A stretch of DNA of 64,000 nucleotides from Amycolatopsis rifamycinica (GCF_000695625.1 NZ_JMQI01000055.1:124001-188000), one strand, 5' to 3'. Counted from the stretch's first letter, positions 26,287-34,951 are shown. Program-made: numbers and translations. Notes: a model not told the origin generated them from the letters alone.

Positions 26287-27335
26287 CTAGAGCCTGTTTC
26301 GATGCGCTGACCAGCGGTGGTTCTGGCCGGCATGGCCGGTGCGGCGTGTCTTGGATCAAATAGACGAGGTCTCCGGTAGATCGATCAACGACCAAGCTGA
26401 TCGAGAACACCGGAGACCTCGTGCCCAGCCTAGCGGCGACGGGGCGAGCCGATCTGACCGACGCGCAGTGGGCGATCCTGGAACCGCTGCTGCCCGTCGG
26501 CAAGAAGCCCGGCCGCCCACCACTGTGGACAAAGCGCCAGCTCCTGGACGGCATGCGCTGGCGGGTCCGCGTCGGCTCGCCCTGGCGCGACGTCCCACCC
26601 GCCTACGGTTGCTGGCAAACCGTCTATGGCCTGTTCCGGCGCTGGCAGCGCGCCGGGGTGTGGGCGCTGATCCTGGCGGCGTTGCAGACCCGGGCCGACG
26701 CTGCCGGACTGATCACCTGGGACGTCAGCGTCGATTCGACGATCAACCGGGCCCACCAGCATGCCGCAGGCGCTCGCATCGAGGGTGACCTGCAGAAAGA
26801 ACCGCCCGGTGGTGTCGGCGAGCCCGAACCGGCCGACAACGCGCTGGGCCGGTCGCGGGGCGGCTGGACGACCAAGCTGCACCTGGCCACCGAGCAAGAC
26901 CAGAAGCCATTGTCGCTGCTGGTGACCGCGGGGCAGCGAGGTGACTCGCCGCAGTTCAAGGCTGTCTTGGCCGGGATCAAGGTCGCCCGCGCCGGCGGCG
27001 GACGGGCCAGGACCCGGCCGGATCGGGTCCTGGCGGACAAGGCCTACAGTTCCCGCGCCAACCGGGCCTACCTGCGGCGGCGCGGGATCGCGTGCACGAT
27101 TCCCCAGCCCGCTGATCAGGTCCGGCATCGCCGCAACCGCGGCCGTGCCGGTGGCCGGCCTCCCGCGTTCGACCCGCAGATCTACAAGCAACGGCACGCG
27201 GTCGAGTGCGGCATCAACCGGCTCAAACGCAACCGCGGCGTCGCCACACGGTTCGACAAACTCGCCGTCCGCTACGAAGCAACGATCCACGTCGCCGCGA
27301 TCAACGAGTGGCTACGCCATTGAAACAGGCCCTAG
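26287..27335 (+). mobile_element. Intact IS5-family insertion sequence with CTAG target duplication
   Basis: The element spans 26291-27331, flanked by CTAG at 26287-26290 and 27332-27335. The ends are imperfect inverted repeats, RGCCTGTTTCRATG on both sides (left AGCCTGTTTCGATG, right GGCCTGTTTCAATG when reversed). It carries one complete transposase. The right-hand CTAG contains the stop codon of cobS (TAG on the minus strand), so insertion hit the very end of cobS without changing the protein. Complete ends, intact ORF and clean duplication suggest a recent insertion. Confidence 0.9.
26421..27323 (+). CDS. IS5-family transposase
   Basis: A 300-aa DDE transposase. The N-terminal [23 protein letters not shown] region is followed by the catalytic aspartates in [17 protein letters not shown] and [15 protein letters not shown], and the terminal Glu in the [24 protein letters not shown] motif. 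It is full length, with no frameshift. It fills nearly the whole element and reads toward the cobS end, antisense to cobS. Confidence 0.93.
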   Translation: MPSLAATGRADLTDAQWAILEPLLPVGKKPGRPPLWTKRQLLDGMRWRVRVGSPWRDVPPAYGCWQTVYGLFRRWQRAGVWALILAALQTRADAAGLITWDVSVDSTINRAHQHAAGARIEGDLQKEPPGGVGEPEPADNALGRSRGGWTTKLHLATEQDQKPLSLLVTAGQRGDSPQFKAVLAGIKVARAGGGRARTRPDRVLADKAYSSRANRAYLRRRGIACTIPQPADQVRHRRNRGRAGGRPPAFDPQIYKQRHAVECGINRLKRNRGVATRFDKLAVRYEATIHVAAINEWLRH

Positions 27336-28075
27336 GTCGCCAAGGCGACCAGAGCGGCCGCGACGGCGGCTTCGACACCGGCACCGAGGACGTCACCGGT
27401 GATCCCGCCGAGCCGTTTGGTGCACCGCCACAGAAGCGCCCCGGCGACGGCGTACGCGAGAGCGACCGCCAACGGCCCCCGCCACCACAGCAACCCGGGC
27501 AGCAGCACGGCAAGCCCGGCGGCGGCCACCCCAACGGCGATGGCGGCGACGCGCGACACCGACCCGGCGACGGTGGCACCGAGCCCTTCCGTCCGAGCCG
27601 TCGGAACACCGCGGGCACAAGCCATGGACAGCGTGCACCGCCCGGCCAGCACGCCGGCGGCGGCCGTGAAGGGGTTGGCGGCGGTCAGCGCACCGACCTG
27701 AACGAGGAGGACGAGAACGAGAGTGGCAACACCGGTAGGCCCGGAGTCCCCGCGCCGCATGACGTCGAGCGCCCTGGCCCGGTCGTAGGAGGCGCCGAGG
27801 CCGTCCGCGGTATCGGCGAGCCCATCGAGGTGAAACCCCCGGCTGCCGAGCGCGACAGCCCCGAGGGCCAGCGCCGCGGTGGCGAGCGAGGGCAGGCCAA
27901 GGGCGGAACCGGCCCAGACAATGCCGCCGGCAGCAGCGGCCAGCGGAAGAGCGGCAAGCGGAGCCAGCACCATGGCCCGCCCGGCAACCCCCCGATCGAT
28001 CACCCGCGGCGCCGGAACGGGCACGGTGGTCAGCGTCCCGACGGCCATCCGAACGGCATCGCCCCACCGGCTCAC
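27332..28075 (-). CDS. cobS: Adenosylcobinamide-GDP ribazoletransferase CobS
   Basis: A 247-aa polytopic membrane enzyme that joins alpha-ribazole to adenosylcobinamide-GDP. The motifs are MAVGTLTTVPVP at the N-terminus and the diagnostic GSRGFHLDGLADTADGLGA, followed by MRRGDSGPTGVATL, with hydrophobic helices throughout. The GTG start at 28075 overlaps the stop of a preceding small ORF (GTGA). The TAG stop lies inside the CTAG duplicated by the adjacent insertion sequence. It is the last gene of cobU-cobT-orf-cobS. Confidence 0.9.
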   Translation of the reverse strand: MSRWGDAVRMAVGTLTTVPVPAPRVIDRGVAGRAMVLAPLAALPLAAAAGGIVWAGSALGLPSLATAALALGAVALGSRGFHLDGLADTADGLGASYDRARALDVMRRGDSGPTGVATLVLVLLVQVGALTAANPFTAAAGVLAGRCTLSMACARGVPTARTEGLGATVAGSVSRVAAIAVGVAAAGLAVLLPGLLWWRGPLAVALAYAVAGALLWRCTKRLGGITGDVLGAGVEAAVAAALVALAT

Positions 28076-28404
28076 GTCGGGCTGTCCACAGCCGGGCGGC
28101 CAACGACGAAGTCGCCCACAGATCGCCGAGCGGTGGTTTCGTCGGCCGGGGGACTGATAGGCCGGACCGGGGCGCCCGCGGTCTGGGCGGCTGCACCCTG
28201 GGCGCCCGCAGCCTGGGCGGCCACGCGTCGGCGTTTCATAGCCCGGCGATCGGCCCCGACCCGCCACGCTGCTGCTTCCCAGGCGCCTGCGCCTGCTCCC
28301 ACCAGGCCGAAGGAGGCCGCTCGCCCGGCGATCAACGCCCGGCCTCCCCGGTCAGGAACACCGCAAGCGGCATCTCGATCCTGTCCGGACGCGAGGCGTT
28401 TCAT
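28072..28404 (-). CDS. Small Ala/Arg-rich ORF coupled between cobT and cobS
   Basis: 110 aa, Ala/Gly/Arg-rich, with no recognised domain. Its ATG (28404) overlaps the cobT stop (ATGA) and its TGA overlaps the cobS GTG (GTGA), exactly as in translationally coupled genes. The last 20 or so residues (ARRSVGDFVVGRPAVDSPT) closely resemble the end of another small ORF placed just as tightly before cobQ (31089-31352). The underlying DNA is a repeat, so this could be a non-coding element that happens to read through. Real expression is uncertain. Confidence 0.45.
   Translation of the reverse strand: MKRLASGQDRDAACGVPDRGGRALIAGRAASFGLVGAGAGAWEAAAWRVGADRRAMKRRRVAAQAAGAQGAAAQTAGAPVRPISPPADETTARRSVGDFVVGRPAVDSPT
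28076..28165 (-). repeat. Degenerate copy of an approximately 88-bp repeat with two DnaA-like boxes
   Basis: Read on the minus strand, it aligns over its whole length with 31265-31353: CTATCxGTCCCC at the start, CCGCTCGGCGATCTGTGG in the middle, CGCCCGGCTGTGGACA near the end, then the start codon of the next cob gene. The boxes here are CTGTCCACA (28082-28090) and the weaker TCGCCCACA (28112-28120), 30 bp apart, the same spacing as in the other copy. Confidence 0.65.
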
Positions 28405-29414
28405 GCCAGGTCGGCCAGCAAACCCATGTCGGCCAGGATCGCCCGCGCCGCTCGCAAGGTCGGGACCGCCTGGACCGCTCCGCTCCCCTCACCGAGCCGC
28501 AGGCCGAAGTCCAGGATCGGCTCCAAGCCCAGGGCCTTCAACGCGAACGCCTGCGAAGGCTCCGTCGACCGGTGGCCGGCCAGCCACCACTGCTCCGCGC
28601 CCGGCGCGATGTCCCGCGCCACCAGCGCCGCCGCGCCGGAGAACACTCCGTCCAAGATCACCGGGATGCCGAGCACCGCCGCCTGGGCCAGGAAGCCCGC
28701 CGTTGCCGCCGCGCAGGCGCTGCCCAGGGCTGTCAGCCTCTCGAACGGGTCCTCCGTCCGGCCCGCCGTGCGCGTCAAGGCCGCCGCGACCGCCGCCGTC
28801 TTGCGCTCCAAGCCCGCCGCGTCGACTCCCGTTCCCGTGCCGACCACCTCGGCCGCCGGCAGGCCGAGGGAGGCCGCCACCAGGGCCGCGCACATCGCCG
28901 TGTTGCCGATGCCCATGTCGCCCGGGATCAGCACGTCCGCGTCGCGCTCCTCCAGGGCGATCGCCCGGCCCGCTTCGAACGCCGCCTGGGCTTCGCCCGG
29001 CAGGAGGGCGTCATCGACGTCGATCGAGCCGGAACCGCGGCGGATCTTGTGGGCGGTCACCGACGGCGGCACGTCCGCGCCGTCCCAGTCGACCGCGATG
29101 TCCGCGACCCGCACGCGGGCCCCGACCTGGGCGGCCAGCACGTTCACGCCGCTCTTGCCGGCCAGGAACACCCGCACCATCGCCGCGGTCACCTCGCGCG
29201 GGTACGCCGACAGGGCCGAGACGCCGTGGTCGCCCGCGAAGACGACCACGCGGACGTCGTCCAGCGGGCGCGGCGGGACGCTGCCGTGCGCCGCGGACAG
29301 CCAGGCCGCGATCTCCTCCAGCCTGCCGAGCGCGCCGAGCGGCTTGACCAGGCCGTCGAGCCGCTCCAGCGCCGCGGCGCGGGCGGCGGGGTCGGGCACG
29401 GGTACGTCGAACAC
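28401..29414 (-). CDS. cobT: Nicotinate-nucleotide--dimethylbenzimidazole phosphoribosyltransferase CobT
   Basis: A 337-aa enzyme that makes alpha-ribazole phosphate from the BluB product and nicotinate mononucleotide. The motifs are KPLGALGRLEEIAAWL, VFAGDHGVSALSAYPREVT, GDMGIGNTAMCAALVAA, VGTGTGVD and LDGVFSGAAALVA. GTG 29414 is chosen because CCAGGAGG lies 5-6 nt upstream. It lies 13 nt downstream of cobU and is coupled to the small ORF before cobS. Confidence 0.95.
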   Translation of the reverse strand: MFDVPVPDPAARAAALERLDGLVKPLGALGRLEEIAAWLSAAHGSVPPRPLDDVRVVVFAGDHGVSALSAYPREVTAAMVRVFLAGKSGVNVLAAQVGARVRVADIAVDWDGADVPPSVTAHKIRRGSGSIDVDDALLPGEAQAAFEAGRAIALEERDADVLIPGDMGIGNTAMCAALVAASLGLPAAEVVGTGTGVDAAGLERKTAAVAAALTRTAGRTEDPFERLTALGSACAAATAGFLAQAAVLGIPVILDGVFSGAAALVARDIAPGAEQWWLAGHRSTEPSQAFALKALGLEPILDFGLRLGEGSGAVQAVPTLRAARAILADMGLLADLA

Positions 29415-29427
29415 GGGCGCCTCCTGG

Positions 29428-30069
29428 CTACAGGTCGAGCGCCCGGCCCGCGACGACCAGCACGACCCGGTCGGCGTCGGCGGACACCCGGTTGTTGAGT
29501 GCGCCCAGCACATCACGGAACAGCCGCCCGGACGACGTTGCGGGCACCACACCGCTGCCGACCTCGTTGCTCACCGCGACCACCGGCACCCGCGCCGCGG
29601 CCCACGCGGCCAGGAAGTCCTCGAGCCGATCGTCGAGCCGGTGCTCCCAGCCCGGCTTCTGCCGCCACGCGCCGACGTCGTCCAGCACGCGGGACAGCCA
29701 CGTGCCGAGGCAGTCGATCAGCAGCGGCTCGGTCGCCGTGCGCAGGATGCCGGCCAGGTCGGTGGTCTCGACGGTCTTCCAGTTGGCCGGCCGCCGGGCC
29801 TGGTGCGCGGCCACCCGCGCGGCCCATTCCGGGTCGTCTGCGCCCGCGGGCAGGCCGGGCGCGACGTAGACCAGGTGCGGGTGGTGGGCGACGAGCCGCT
29901 CGGCGTGCCGTGACTTGCCCGAGCGGACGCCGCCCAGGACCAGCACCTTGCCTTCGTCGCGCCCGTACCGGCGCAAGGCGCGAGCCAGGGTTTCGAGATA
30001 CCCGGCGAGCCGGTGCGTCAGCCCCGCCGACGGACGTTTCTTCGCGGAGGCGCCATTGGCCACAGTCAT
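29428..30069 (-). CDS. cobU: Bifunctional adenosylcobinamide kinase / guanylyltransferase CobU
   Basis: About 213 aa. The P-loop is in KVLVLGGVRSGKSRHAERL, followed by the CobU signatures RRPANWKTVETTDL, LIDCLGTWLSRVL and AVSNEVGSGVVPAT. It phosphorylates adenosylcobinamide and transfers GMP. An N-terminal extension of about 40 residues precedes the catalytic core. ATG 30069 is taken; ATG 30078 is an in-frame alternative, and no strong ribosome site separates them. Divergent from cbiB with only about 35 nt between, so the promoters overlap. Confidence 0.93.
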   Translation of the reverse strand: MTVANGASAKKRPSAGLTHRLAGYLETLARALRRYGRDEGKVLVLGGVRSGKSRHAERLVAHHPHLVYVAPGLPAGADDPEWAARVAAHQARRPANWKTVETTDLAGILRTATEPLLIDCLGTWLSRVLDDVGAWRQKPGWEHRLDDRLEDFLAAWAAARVPVVAVSNEVGSGVVPATSSGRLFRDVLGALNNRVSADADRVVLVVAGRALDL

Positions 30070-30105
30070 ACCCGGCATTCTGGTGCACGCGCTACCGTGC
30101 GCCAC

Positions 30106-31086
30106 GTGCCACTCCGTCTAGGGACAACCGCGGCCGGACTCGTGACCGGATACGTAACCGACGCTCTGTTCGGTGACCCCCGAACGGGCCATCCGGTCGC
30201 CCTGTTCGGTACTGCTGCGGCGCGTCTGGAACACCGTCTGTGGGCTGACTCGAAGCCGCGCGGAGCCGCGTACGCGGCGCTGTGCACCTTCGGCGCGGTA
30301 GGCCTCGGCGTCGCACTTCGGACGGCGACGCGGCGACGTCCCTTCGCGCGCTTCGTCCTCACCGCCGCGTCCACCTGGGTCGTGCTCGGCGGACGTGGCC
30401 TCGCCGCCGAAGGTACCGAAATGGCCCGGTTGCTCGAAGCGGGCGAAGTGCCCGAAGCGCGCCAGAGGCTCTCGCACCTCTGCGCGCGCGACGCGACAAC
30501 CCTCGACGTGGCCGAGCTGACCCGCGCGGCCACCGAGTCGATCGCCGAGAACACGTCGGACGCCGTGGTCGCGCCGCTGTTCTGGGGCGCCGTCGCCGGC
30601 ATGCCGGGCCTCCTTGGCTACCGCGCGCTCAACACGCTCGACGCGATGGTCGGCTACCGCTCGCCCCGCTACCGCCGCTTCGGTTGGGCCGCGGCGCGCG
30701 CCGACGACGTCGCCAACCTGGTGCCGTCCCGGATCGGGGCGGCGCTCACGGCGTTGTGCGCGGGCGGCCGCGCCCGGGAGTCCTGGCGGATGTGGCGCCG
30801 CGACGGCAACCGGCACCCGAGCCCCAACGCGGGCCAGGTGGAAGCGGCGTTCGCGGGCGCACTGGACATCCGGCTCGGCGGAACGAACAGCTACGGCGGC
30901 GAGCTGGAGAGCCGCGCCCGCCTCGGCGAAGGCCGCGACCCGGAGCCGGCGGACCTGAGGCGAGCGGTGCGCTTGTCCCGCCTGGTGGGAGCAGCCGCGG
31001 TGACCATCGCCGCGCTCGCGGCCCTCACGCCGGAACGTCTGCCGCGCCCAGCGGCCGCAGGCGCCCGGCATGGAAAGGTGGCCTGA
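30106..31086 (+). CDS. cbiB: Adenosylcobinamide-phosphate synthase CbiB/CobD
   Basis: A 326-aa polytopic membrane protein that attaches (R)-1-amino-2-propanol (phosphate) to adenosylcobyrate. It has [14 protein letters not shown] at the N-terminus, the diagnostic [48 protein letters not shown], and [15 protein letters not shown]. The GTG start at 30106 follows closely on the divergent cobU promoter. It ends 2 nt before a small ORF that leads into cobQ. Confidence 0.93.
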   Translation: MPLRLGTTAAGLVTGYVTDALFGDPRTGHPVALFGTAAARLEHRLWADSKPRGAAYAALCTFGAVGLGVALRTATRRRPFARFVLTAASTWVVLGGRGLAAEGTEMARLLEAGEVPEARQRLSHLCARDATTLDVAELTRAATESIAENTSDAVVAPLFWGAVAGMPGLLGYRALNTLDAMVGYRSPRYRRFGWAAARADDVANLVPSRIGAALTALCAGGRARESWRMWRRDGNRHPSPNAGQVEAAFAGALDIRLGGTNSYGGELESRARLGEGRDPEPADLRRAVRLSRLVGAAAVTIAALAALTPERLPRPAAAGARHGKVA

Positions 31087-31088
31087 CC

Positions 31089-31352
31089 ATGGGAACCTTC
31101 AGCCGCGCAGCGATCAACCCCTTCGGCGAGGGCCACCACCCGCAGCCGATCGAAGCGCGCGGGGCAGCGCGCCTGGCCTTGGTGGCGCAGGCCGCGGTCT
31201 CCGGCAGCGCGGTCTCCGGCAGCGCAGCCCCCACCACTCCCTGGGGGGCGGCCCCTGTCCAGTCTATCGGTCCCCGGCCGGGCGAAAGGGCCGCTCGGCG
31301 ATCTGTGGACAACTGCGCTGCCGGGCGCCCGGCTGTGGACAACCTGCGATGA
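31089..31352 (+). CDS. Small ORF coupled to cobQ
   Basis: 87 aa, Ala/Pro-rich, no recognised domain. It starts ATG 2 nt after the cbiB stop, contains a tandem 15-bp duplication ([10 protein letters not shown]), and its TGA overlaps the cobQ ATG (ATGA). The last residues ([19 protein letters not shown]) match the end of the small ORF before cobS. The shared part is a DNA repeat with two DnaA-type boxes, so protein expression is doubtful even though the frame is open and the coupling is perfect. Confidence 0.45.
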   Translation: MGTFSRAAINPFGEGHHPQPIEARGAARLALVAQAAVSGSAVSGSAAPTTPWGAAPVQSIGPRPGERAARRSVDNCAAGRPAVDNLR

Positions 31353-31353
31353 G
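31265..31353 (+). repeat. Repeat with two perfect DnaA-type boxes flanking a palindrome, ahead of cobQ
   Basis: TGTGGACAA occurs at 31304-31312 and 31334-31342; its complement TTGTCCACA is the preferred actinobacterial DnaA box. Between them lies a 14-bp perfect palindrome GCCGGGCGCCCGGC (31320-31333). The whole stretch is about three-quarters identical to the segment upstream of cobS on the opposite strand. In both copies the repeat runs in the sense direction into the start codon of a late cobalamin gene. Confidence 0.7.
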
Positions 31354-32830
31354 GGGGCTGCTCGTCGCCGGGACGACGTCCGATGCCGGGAAGAGCCTTG
31401 TCACCGCCGGGGTGTGCCGGTGGCTTGCGCGGCGGGGGGTGCGGGTTGCGCCGTTCAAGGCTCAGAACATGTCCAACAACTCCATGGTCTGCGGTGACGG
31501 CTCCGAGATCGGACGGGCCCAGTGGGTGCAGGCGCGGGCCGCCGGGGTTGAACCCGAGGCCGCGATGAATCCCGTGCTGCTCAAGCCGGGCAGTGACCGG
31601 CGCAGCCACGTTGTCGCGCTCGGGAAACCCTTCGGCACGCTCGAAGCGGGGGAGTACGCCACCGGCCGGGCCGGGCTGGCCGAGATCGCCTTCGGTGCCT
31701 TCGAGGACCTCAGCGCGCGCTATGACGTCGTCGTCTGCGAAGGTGCCGGGAGTCCCGCGGAGATCAACCTGCGCGGTGGCGACTACGTCAACATGGGGCT
31801 CGCGCGGCGGTTCGGGCTGCCGGTGCTGGTCGTCGGCGACATCGACCGCGGCGGCGTGCTCGCGGCGATGTTCGGCACCCTCGCGCTGCTCTCCGCCGAG
31901 GACCAGGCGCTCGTCGCCGGCTGGGTGGTCAACAAGTTCCGCGGGGACGTCGGGCTGCTGCGGCCGGGCCTCGACAGCCTCGAGAAGGTCACCGGACGGC
32001 CGGTGCTGGGCGTGCTGCCGTGGCTGGACCGGGTGTGGATCGACTCGGAAGACGCCCTCGCCGCGGCGGGCTGGCGCCGCGAAGCGCCTGGTGGGGGCCT
32101 CGGTGTGGCGGTCGTCCGGTTCCCGCGCGCGTCCAACGCCACCGACGTCGACGCGCTGGCCGCCGAGCCCGGGGTCACGGTGACGCTGACCGCCGATCCC
32201 GACGTCGTCGCGGCGGCGGACGTCGTGGTGCTGCCCGGGTCGCGGGCCACCGTGGCGGACCTCACCTGGCTGCGGGCGCGCGGGCTCGACACGGCGGTCA
32301 CGGCCCGGGCCGCCGCGGGCCGTCCCGTCCTCGGCATCTGCGGGGGCTACCAGATGCTCACCGAGTCCATTGTGGACGACGTCGAGTCCGGTGCCGGTGC
32401 GGTGGCCGGCCTCGGCCTGCTGCCGGGGCGGGTGACGTTCGCCGCGGAGAAGGTGCTCGCGCGGCCGGCCGGCACGTGGCGGGGGCACCCGGTGGACGCC
32501 TACGAAATCCACCACGGCTCGGTGACCGCGACCGCCGCCGGGGAGTCCTTTCTGGACGGCCGGCGCGCCGGAGCGGTCTGGGGCACGATGTGGCACGGCG
32601 CGTTCGAAAACGACGCCTTCCGCCGCGCGTGGCTCACCGAGGCGGCCGCGCAGGCGGGCGCCACGTGGACGCCGGCGCCGGACGCGCCCGGGTTCGGCGA
32701 GCTGCGCGAGGAAATGCTGGACAAGCTCGCGGACGCCGTCGACGAGCACCTCGACACGGCGCTGCTGCTCCGGCTGGTGGACCGGGGCGCGCCCGCGGGA
32801 CTTCCGTTCGTCCCGCCGGGCGCACCCTGA
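31349..32830 (+). CDS. cobQ: Cobyric acid synthase CobQ
   Basis: A 493-aa glutamine-dependent amidotransferase that amidates the b, d, e and g side chains. The N-terminal ATPase domain has [21 protein letters not shown] and the [11 protein letters not shown] motif. The middle carries [23 protein letters not shown] and VGDIDRGG. The C-terminal GATase has nucleophile Cys in [10 protein letters not shown] and the catalytic His in EIHHGSV. ATG 31349 overlaps the stop of the preceding small ORF. Convergent with cbtA, with 4 nt between the stops. Confidence 0.96.
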   Translation: MRGLLVAGTTSDAGKSLVTAGVCRWLARRGVRVAPFKAQNMSNNSMVCGDGSEIGRAQWVQARAAGVEPEAAMNPVLLKPGSDRRSHVVALGKPFGTLEAGEYATGRAGLAEIAFGAFEDLSARYDVVVCEGAGSPAEINLRGGDYVNMGLARRFGLPVLVVGDIDRGGVLAAMFGTLALLSAEDQALVAGWVVNKFRGDVGLLRPGLDSLEKVTGRPVLGVLPWLDRVWIDSEDALAAAGWRREAPGGGLGVAVVRFPRASNATDVDALAAEPGVTVTLTADPDVVAAADVVVLPGSRATVADLTWLRARGLDTAVTARAAAGRPVLGICGGYQMLTESIVDDVESGAGAVAGLGLLPGRVTFAAEKVLARPAGTWRGHPVDAYEIHHGSVTATAAGESFLDGRRAGAVWGTMWHGAFENDAFRRAWLTEAAAQAGATWTPAPDAPGFGELREEMLDKLADAVDEHLDTALLLRLVDRGAPAGLPFVPPGAP

Positions 32831-32834
32831 CCGG

Positions 32835-33581
32835 CTAGACGGCGACGGCGGTCTTCTTCGTCAACGCCTTCTCCGCGAACGCGCCGAACGTCAGGCCCAG
32901 CGCCAGCCACAGCGTCGCCTGCGTGCCCACCGACGCCGTGCGGAAGCTCCACAGCGTCGAGGCCGGGAACGCCGTTGGGACCTCGTCGACCGCCGGCATC
33001 AGCCAGGCCACCACGCCGATCACGACGACGTAGCCCGCCGCGGCGAGGAGGAAGCCGTTCCACGCGCCGAGGCGGTCCGCGAGCTTGCGGCCGAACACCG
33101 TCGCGAAGATGCCGACGAGCAGTGACACCGCGACGAAGCCGAAGTACAGCTCGGTCCGGGAGCCGATCGTGCCCGCCTGGCCCACCGCCGGCGGGTTGGC
33201 CGGGTACTTCAGGAACGGCACCAGGAACACCACGGTGAACGCGCCCGCGGTGAGCAGCAGGGCCGTCACCCGCGGGCGCAGCGAGCCGAGCCGGCCCTGG
33301 GCGAAGGCGAACGCCAGCGAGAGCAGGCCGCCGATCGCGACGCCGTAGACGAGCACGCCGGTCAGCAGCCCGAGCGTGCTCTGGATGTCCCGCGTCACGA
33401 GCTCTTCGTGTTCGTGAGCCGGTGGAGCGGACGCGTCGTGCGAGTGCGCGTGGCCGCCGGACTCCTCGAGCCCGATGGCGGCGTTCACTGACGGCTCGCC
33501 GAAGGCGTAGGCGAACCCGAACGCGAGCACACCGGCGATCAGGCCCGCGAGCATGCCGCGGACCAGCAGGGTTTTCATCAT
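32835..33581 (-). CDS. cbtA: Cobalt transporter subunit CbtA
   Basis: 248 aa with about six membrane helices. An external His-rich loop between helices 1 and 2 (GGHAHSHDASAPPAHEHEE) probably collects Co2+. It is the usual partner of CbtB under B12 control. Tandem ATG codons at 33581 and 33578 both fit. It starts 19 nt after the cbtB stop in the same direction, so both genes share the riboswitch leader. Confidence 0.92.
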   Translation of the reverse strand: MMKTLLVRGMLAGLIAGVLAFGFAYAFGEPSVNAAIGLEESGGHAHSHDASAPPAHEHEELVTRDIQSTLGLLTGVLVYGVAIGGLLSLAFAFAQGRLGSLRPRVTALLLTAGAFTVVFLVPFLKYPANPPAVGQAGTIGSRTELYFGFVAVSLLVGIFATVFGRKLADRLGAWNGFLLAAAGYVVVIGVVAWLMPAVDEVPTAFPASTLWSFRTASVGTQATLWLALGLTFGAFAEKALTKKTAVAV

Positions 33582-33600
33582 GGGAGCGCGCGCCCGCCGA

Positions 33601-33810
33601 TCAGTGGCAGGGGAAGGCGAGCAGGTGCCGTCCGTCGTGCACGAACTCGTGGACGTAGGAGTTGGCGAAGACCGCCATGGCGCCCTGCTCGGCGCTCACG
33701 AAGTACAGGGCGATCAGGGCGAGGAGCACCACGAACACCGCCCACGGCACGATCTCACGGATCGGGATGCGGATCGGGAGCGGAACGGCGGGAGCTGCCG
33801 TCTGGGTCAT
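33601..33810 (-). CDS. cbtB: Cobalt transporter subunit CbtB
   Basis: A 69-aa protein with one membrane helix (VPWAVFVVLLALIALYFVS) and a C-terminal His motif (HEFVHDGRHLLAFPCH), which is diagnostic of CbtB. It cooperates with CbtA in cobalt uptake. ATG 33810 has a strong GAGGAGG site about 6 nt upstream. It is the first gene after the cobalamin riboswitch. Confidence 0.93.
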   Translation of the reverse strand: MTQTAAPAVPLPIRIPIREIVPWAVFVVLLALIALYFVSAEQGAMAVFANSYVHEFVHDGRHLLAFPCH

Positions 33811-33854
33811 GCGTGGCCTCCTCGGGCTTTCGCGGCCTCATCGGGGTCGATCAC

Positions 33855-33955
33855 GACGGTCCGGGTCTGGCTTCCCCCGGGTGGGGGTCACAGTGGCGCG
33901 ACCGCGCGGACTTGCACCGCGTTCCGGAATCCGTCGTCTGGCCGGTTGAGCGTAG
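33855..33955 (-). ncRNA. Cobalamin (AdoCbl) riboswitch ahead of cbtBA
   Basis: On the minus strand the conserved core appears in order: GGTGCAAGTCC (33908-33918), GCGGTCGCGCCACTGTGACC (its GCCACTGTGACC at 33886-33897) and the B12-box segment GAAGCCAGACC (33864-33874). This is the canonical class I cobalamin riboswitch. It sits about 45 nt before the cbtB ribosome site, so B12 should shut off cobalt uptake, probably by hiding that site or by termination. No such core is seen before the biosynthetic genes in this window. Confidence 0.93.
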
Positions 33956-33993
33956 GTCCGCCGTTCGGGCCGCGTCAATGTGACAATGCCGCG

Positions 33994-34899
33994 GTGACTC
34001 GAATGGTGGCCGCCCTCGACGTGGGCGGGACGACGATCAAGGCGGCGTTGCTCGACGAGCAGCTCCAGCCCCAGGCGGCACTGCGCGCGGAGACGGCGCG
34101 CGGCGCGGACGGGACGGCGCTGGCCGCGCAGACCGTGGACATCGTGGCCGCGCTGACCGAGCAGGCGGGCACCGGGCAGCCCGCCGCGGTGGGGGTGGTG
34201 GTGCCGGGGATCGTCGACGAACAGACCCGCGTCTGCCACTTCTCGGCCAACCTCGACTGGCGCGAAGTCCGCTTCGGCGAGCTCCTGGAAGACCGGCTCG
34301 GGCTGCCGGTGGCGTTCGGTCACGACGTCACCGCGGGCGGCATCGCCGAATTCCGCGTGGGCGCCGGCCGGGGCGCCACGAACGCGGCGTTCATCCCGGT
34401 CGGCACCGGGATCGCCGCCGCGCTGCTGCTCGACGGCCGCATCCACCGCGCGCACGGGCAGGCCGGCGAGGTCGGGCACATCGACGTCGGCCACGCCGGC
34501 AAATGCGGCTGCGGCGCGACGGGCTGCCTGGAGGCCATTTCGTCGGCGGCCGCGATCGCGCGCCGCTACACCGAGCGCACCGGCCGCCCGGCCGACGGCG
34601 CGCGCGAGGTCGTGGAGCTGGCCCGCCGCGGGGACGAGGTCGCGGTCGCCGTCGTCCAGGACGCGCTCGACGGGCTCGGCCACGGCATCCGGACGCTGCT
34701 GACGCTGCTCGGCCCGGAGGTGATCGTGCTGGGTGGCGGCCTGTTCACGGCGGCCGACTACGTGCTGGAGCCGGTGCGTGAGTGGCTGGCCGCGCACCTG
34801 ACGTTCCAGAAGATGCCGGAGCTGCGGATCGCCGAGCTGGGCGACGAGGCCGGGCGGCTGGGCGCCGGGCTGCTCGCGTTCGACCTGCTCGGCGCCTGA
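33994..34899 (+). CDS. ROK-family sugar kinase
   Basis: A 301-aa ROK protein without an N-terminal HTH, hence a kinase rather than a repressor. The ATP-binding DVGGTTIKAALLD is at the start, PVGTGIAAALLLDG in the middle, catalytic and substrate residues in HGQAGEVGHIDV, and the zinc motif CGCGATGCLE. It is likely a glucokinase-type enzyme; the sugar is not certain. GTG 33994 is preferred, as GACAAT lies about 7 nt upstream and suggests a leaderless transcript; ATG 34003 is an alternative. It is divergent from the cbtB riboswitch. Confidence 0.87.
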   Translation: MTRMVAALDVGGTTIKAALLDEQLQPQAALRAETARGADGTALAAQTVDIVAALTEQAGTGQPAAVGVVVPGIVDEQTRVCHFSANLDWREVRFGELLEDRLGLPVAFGHDVTAGGIAEFRVGAGRGATNAAFIPVGTGIAAALLLDGRIHRAHGQAGEVGHIDVGHAGKCGCGATGCLEAISSAAAIARRYTERTGRPADGAREVVELARRGDEVAVAVVQDALDGLGHGIRTLLTLLGPEVIVLGGGLFTAADYVLEPVREWLAAHLTFQKMPELRIAELGDEAGRLGAGLLAFDLLGA

Positions 34900-34951
34900 A
34901 GCCCTCCGGAGGCCACCACCGGGCGCACCGGTGGTGGCCTCCGCCCCCAGC

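Noticed and set aside
26240-26290. Short minus-strand tail GLRGATDFERPRK before a stop, next to the IS left end
   Set aside because: It could be the end of a gene cut by the IS, but only about 13 codons remain, and the cobS stop is preserved in the target duplication, so no gene can be supported.
27206-29347. 713-codon plus-strand frame across the IS end, cobS and cobT
   Set aside because: It crosses an IS boundary and two real genes in antisense and has no recognisable content.
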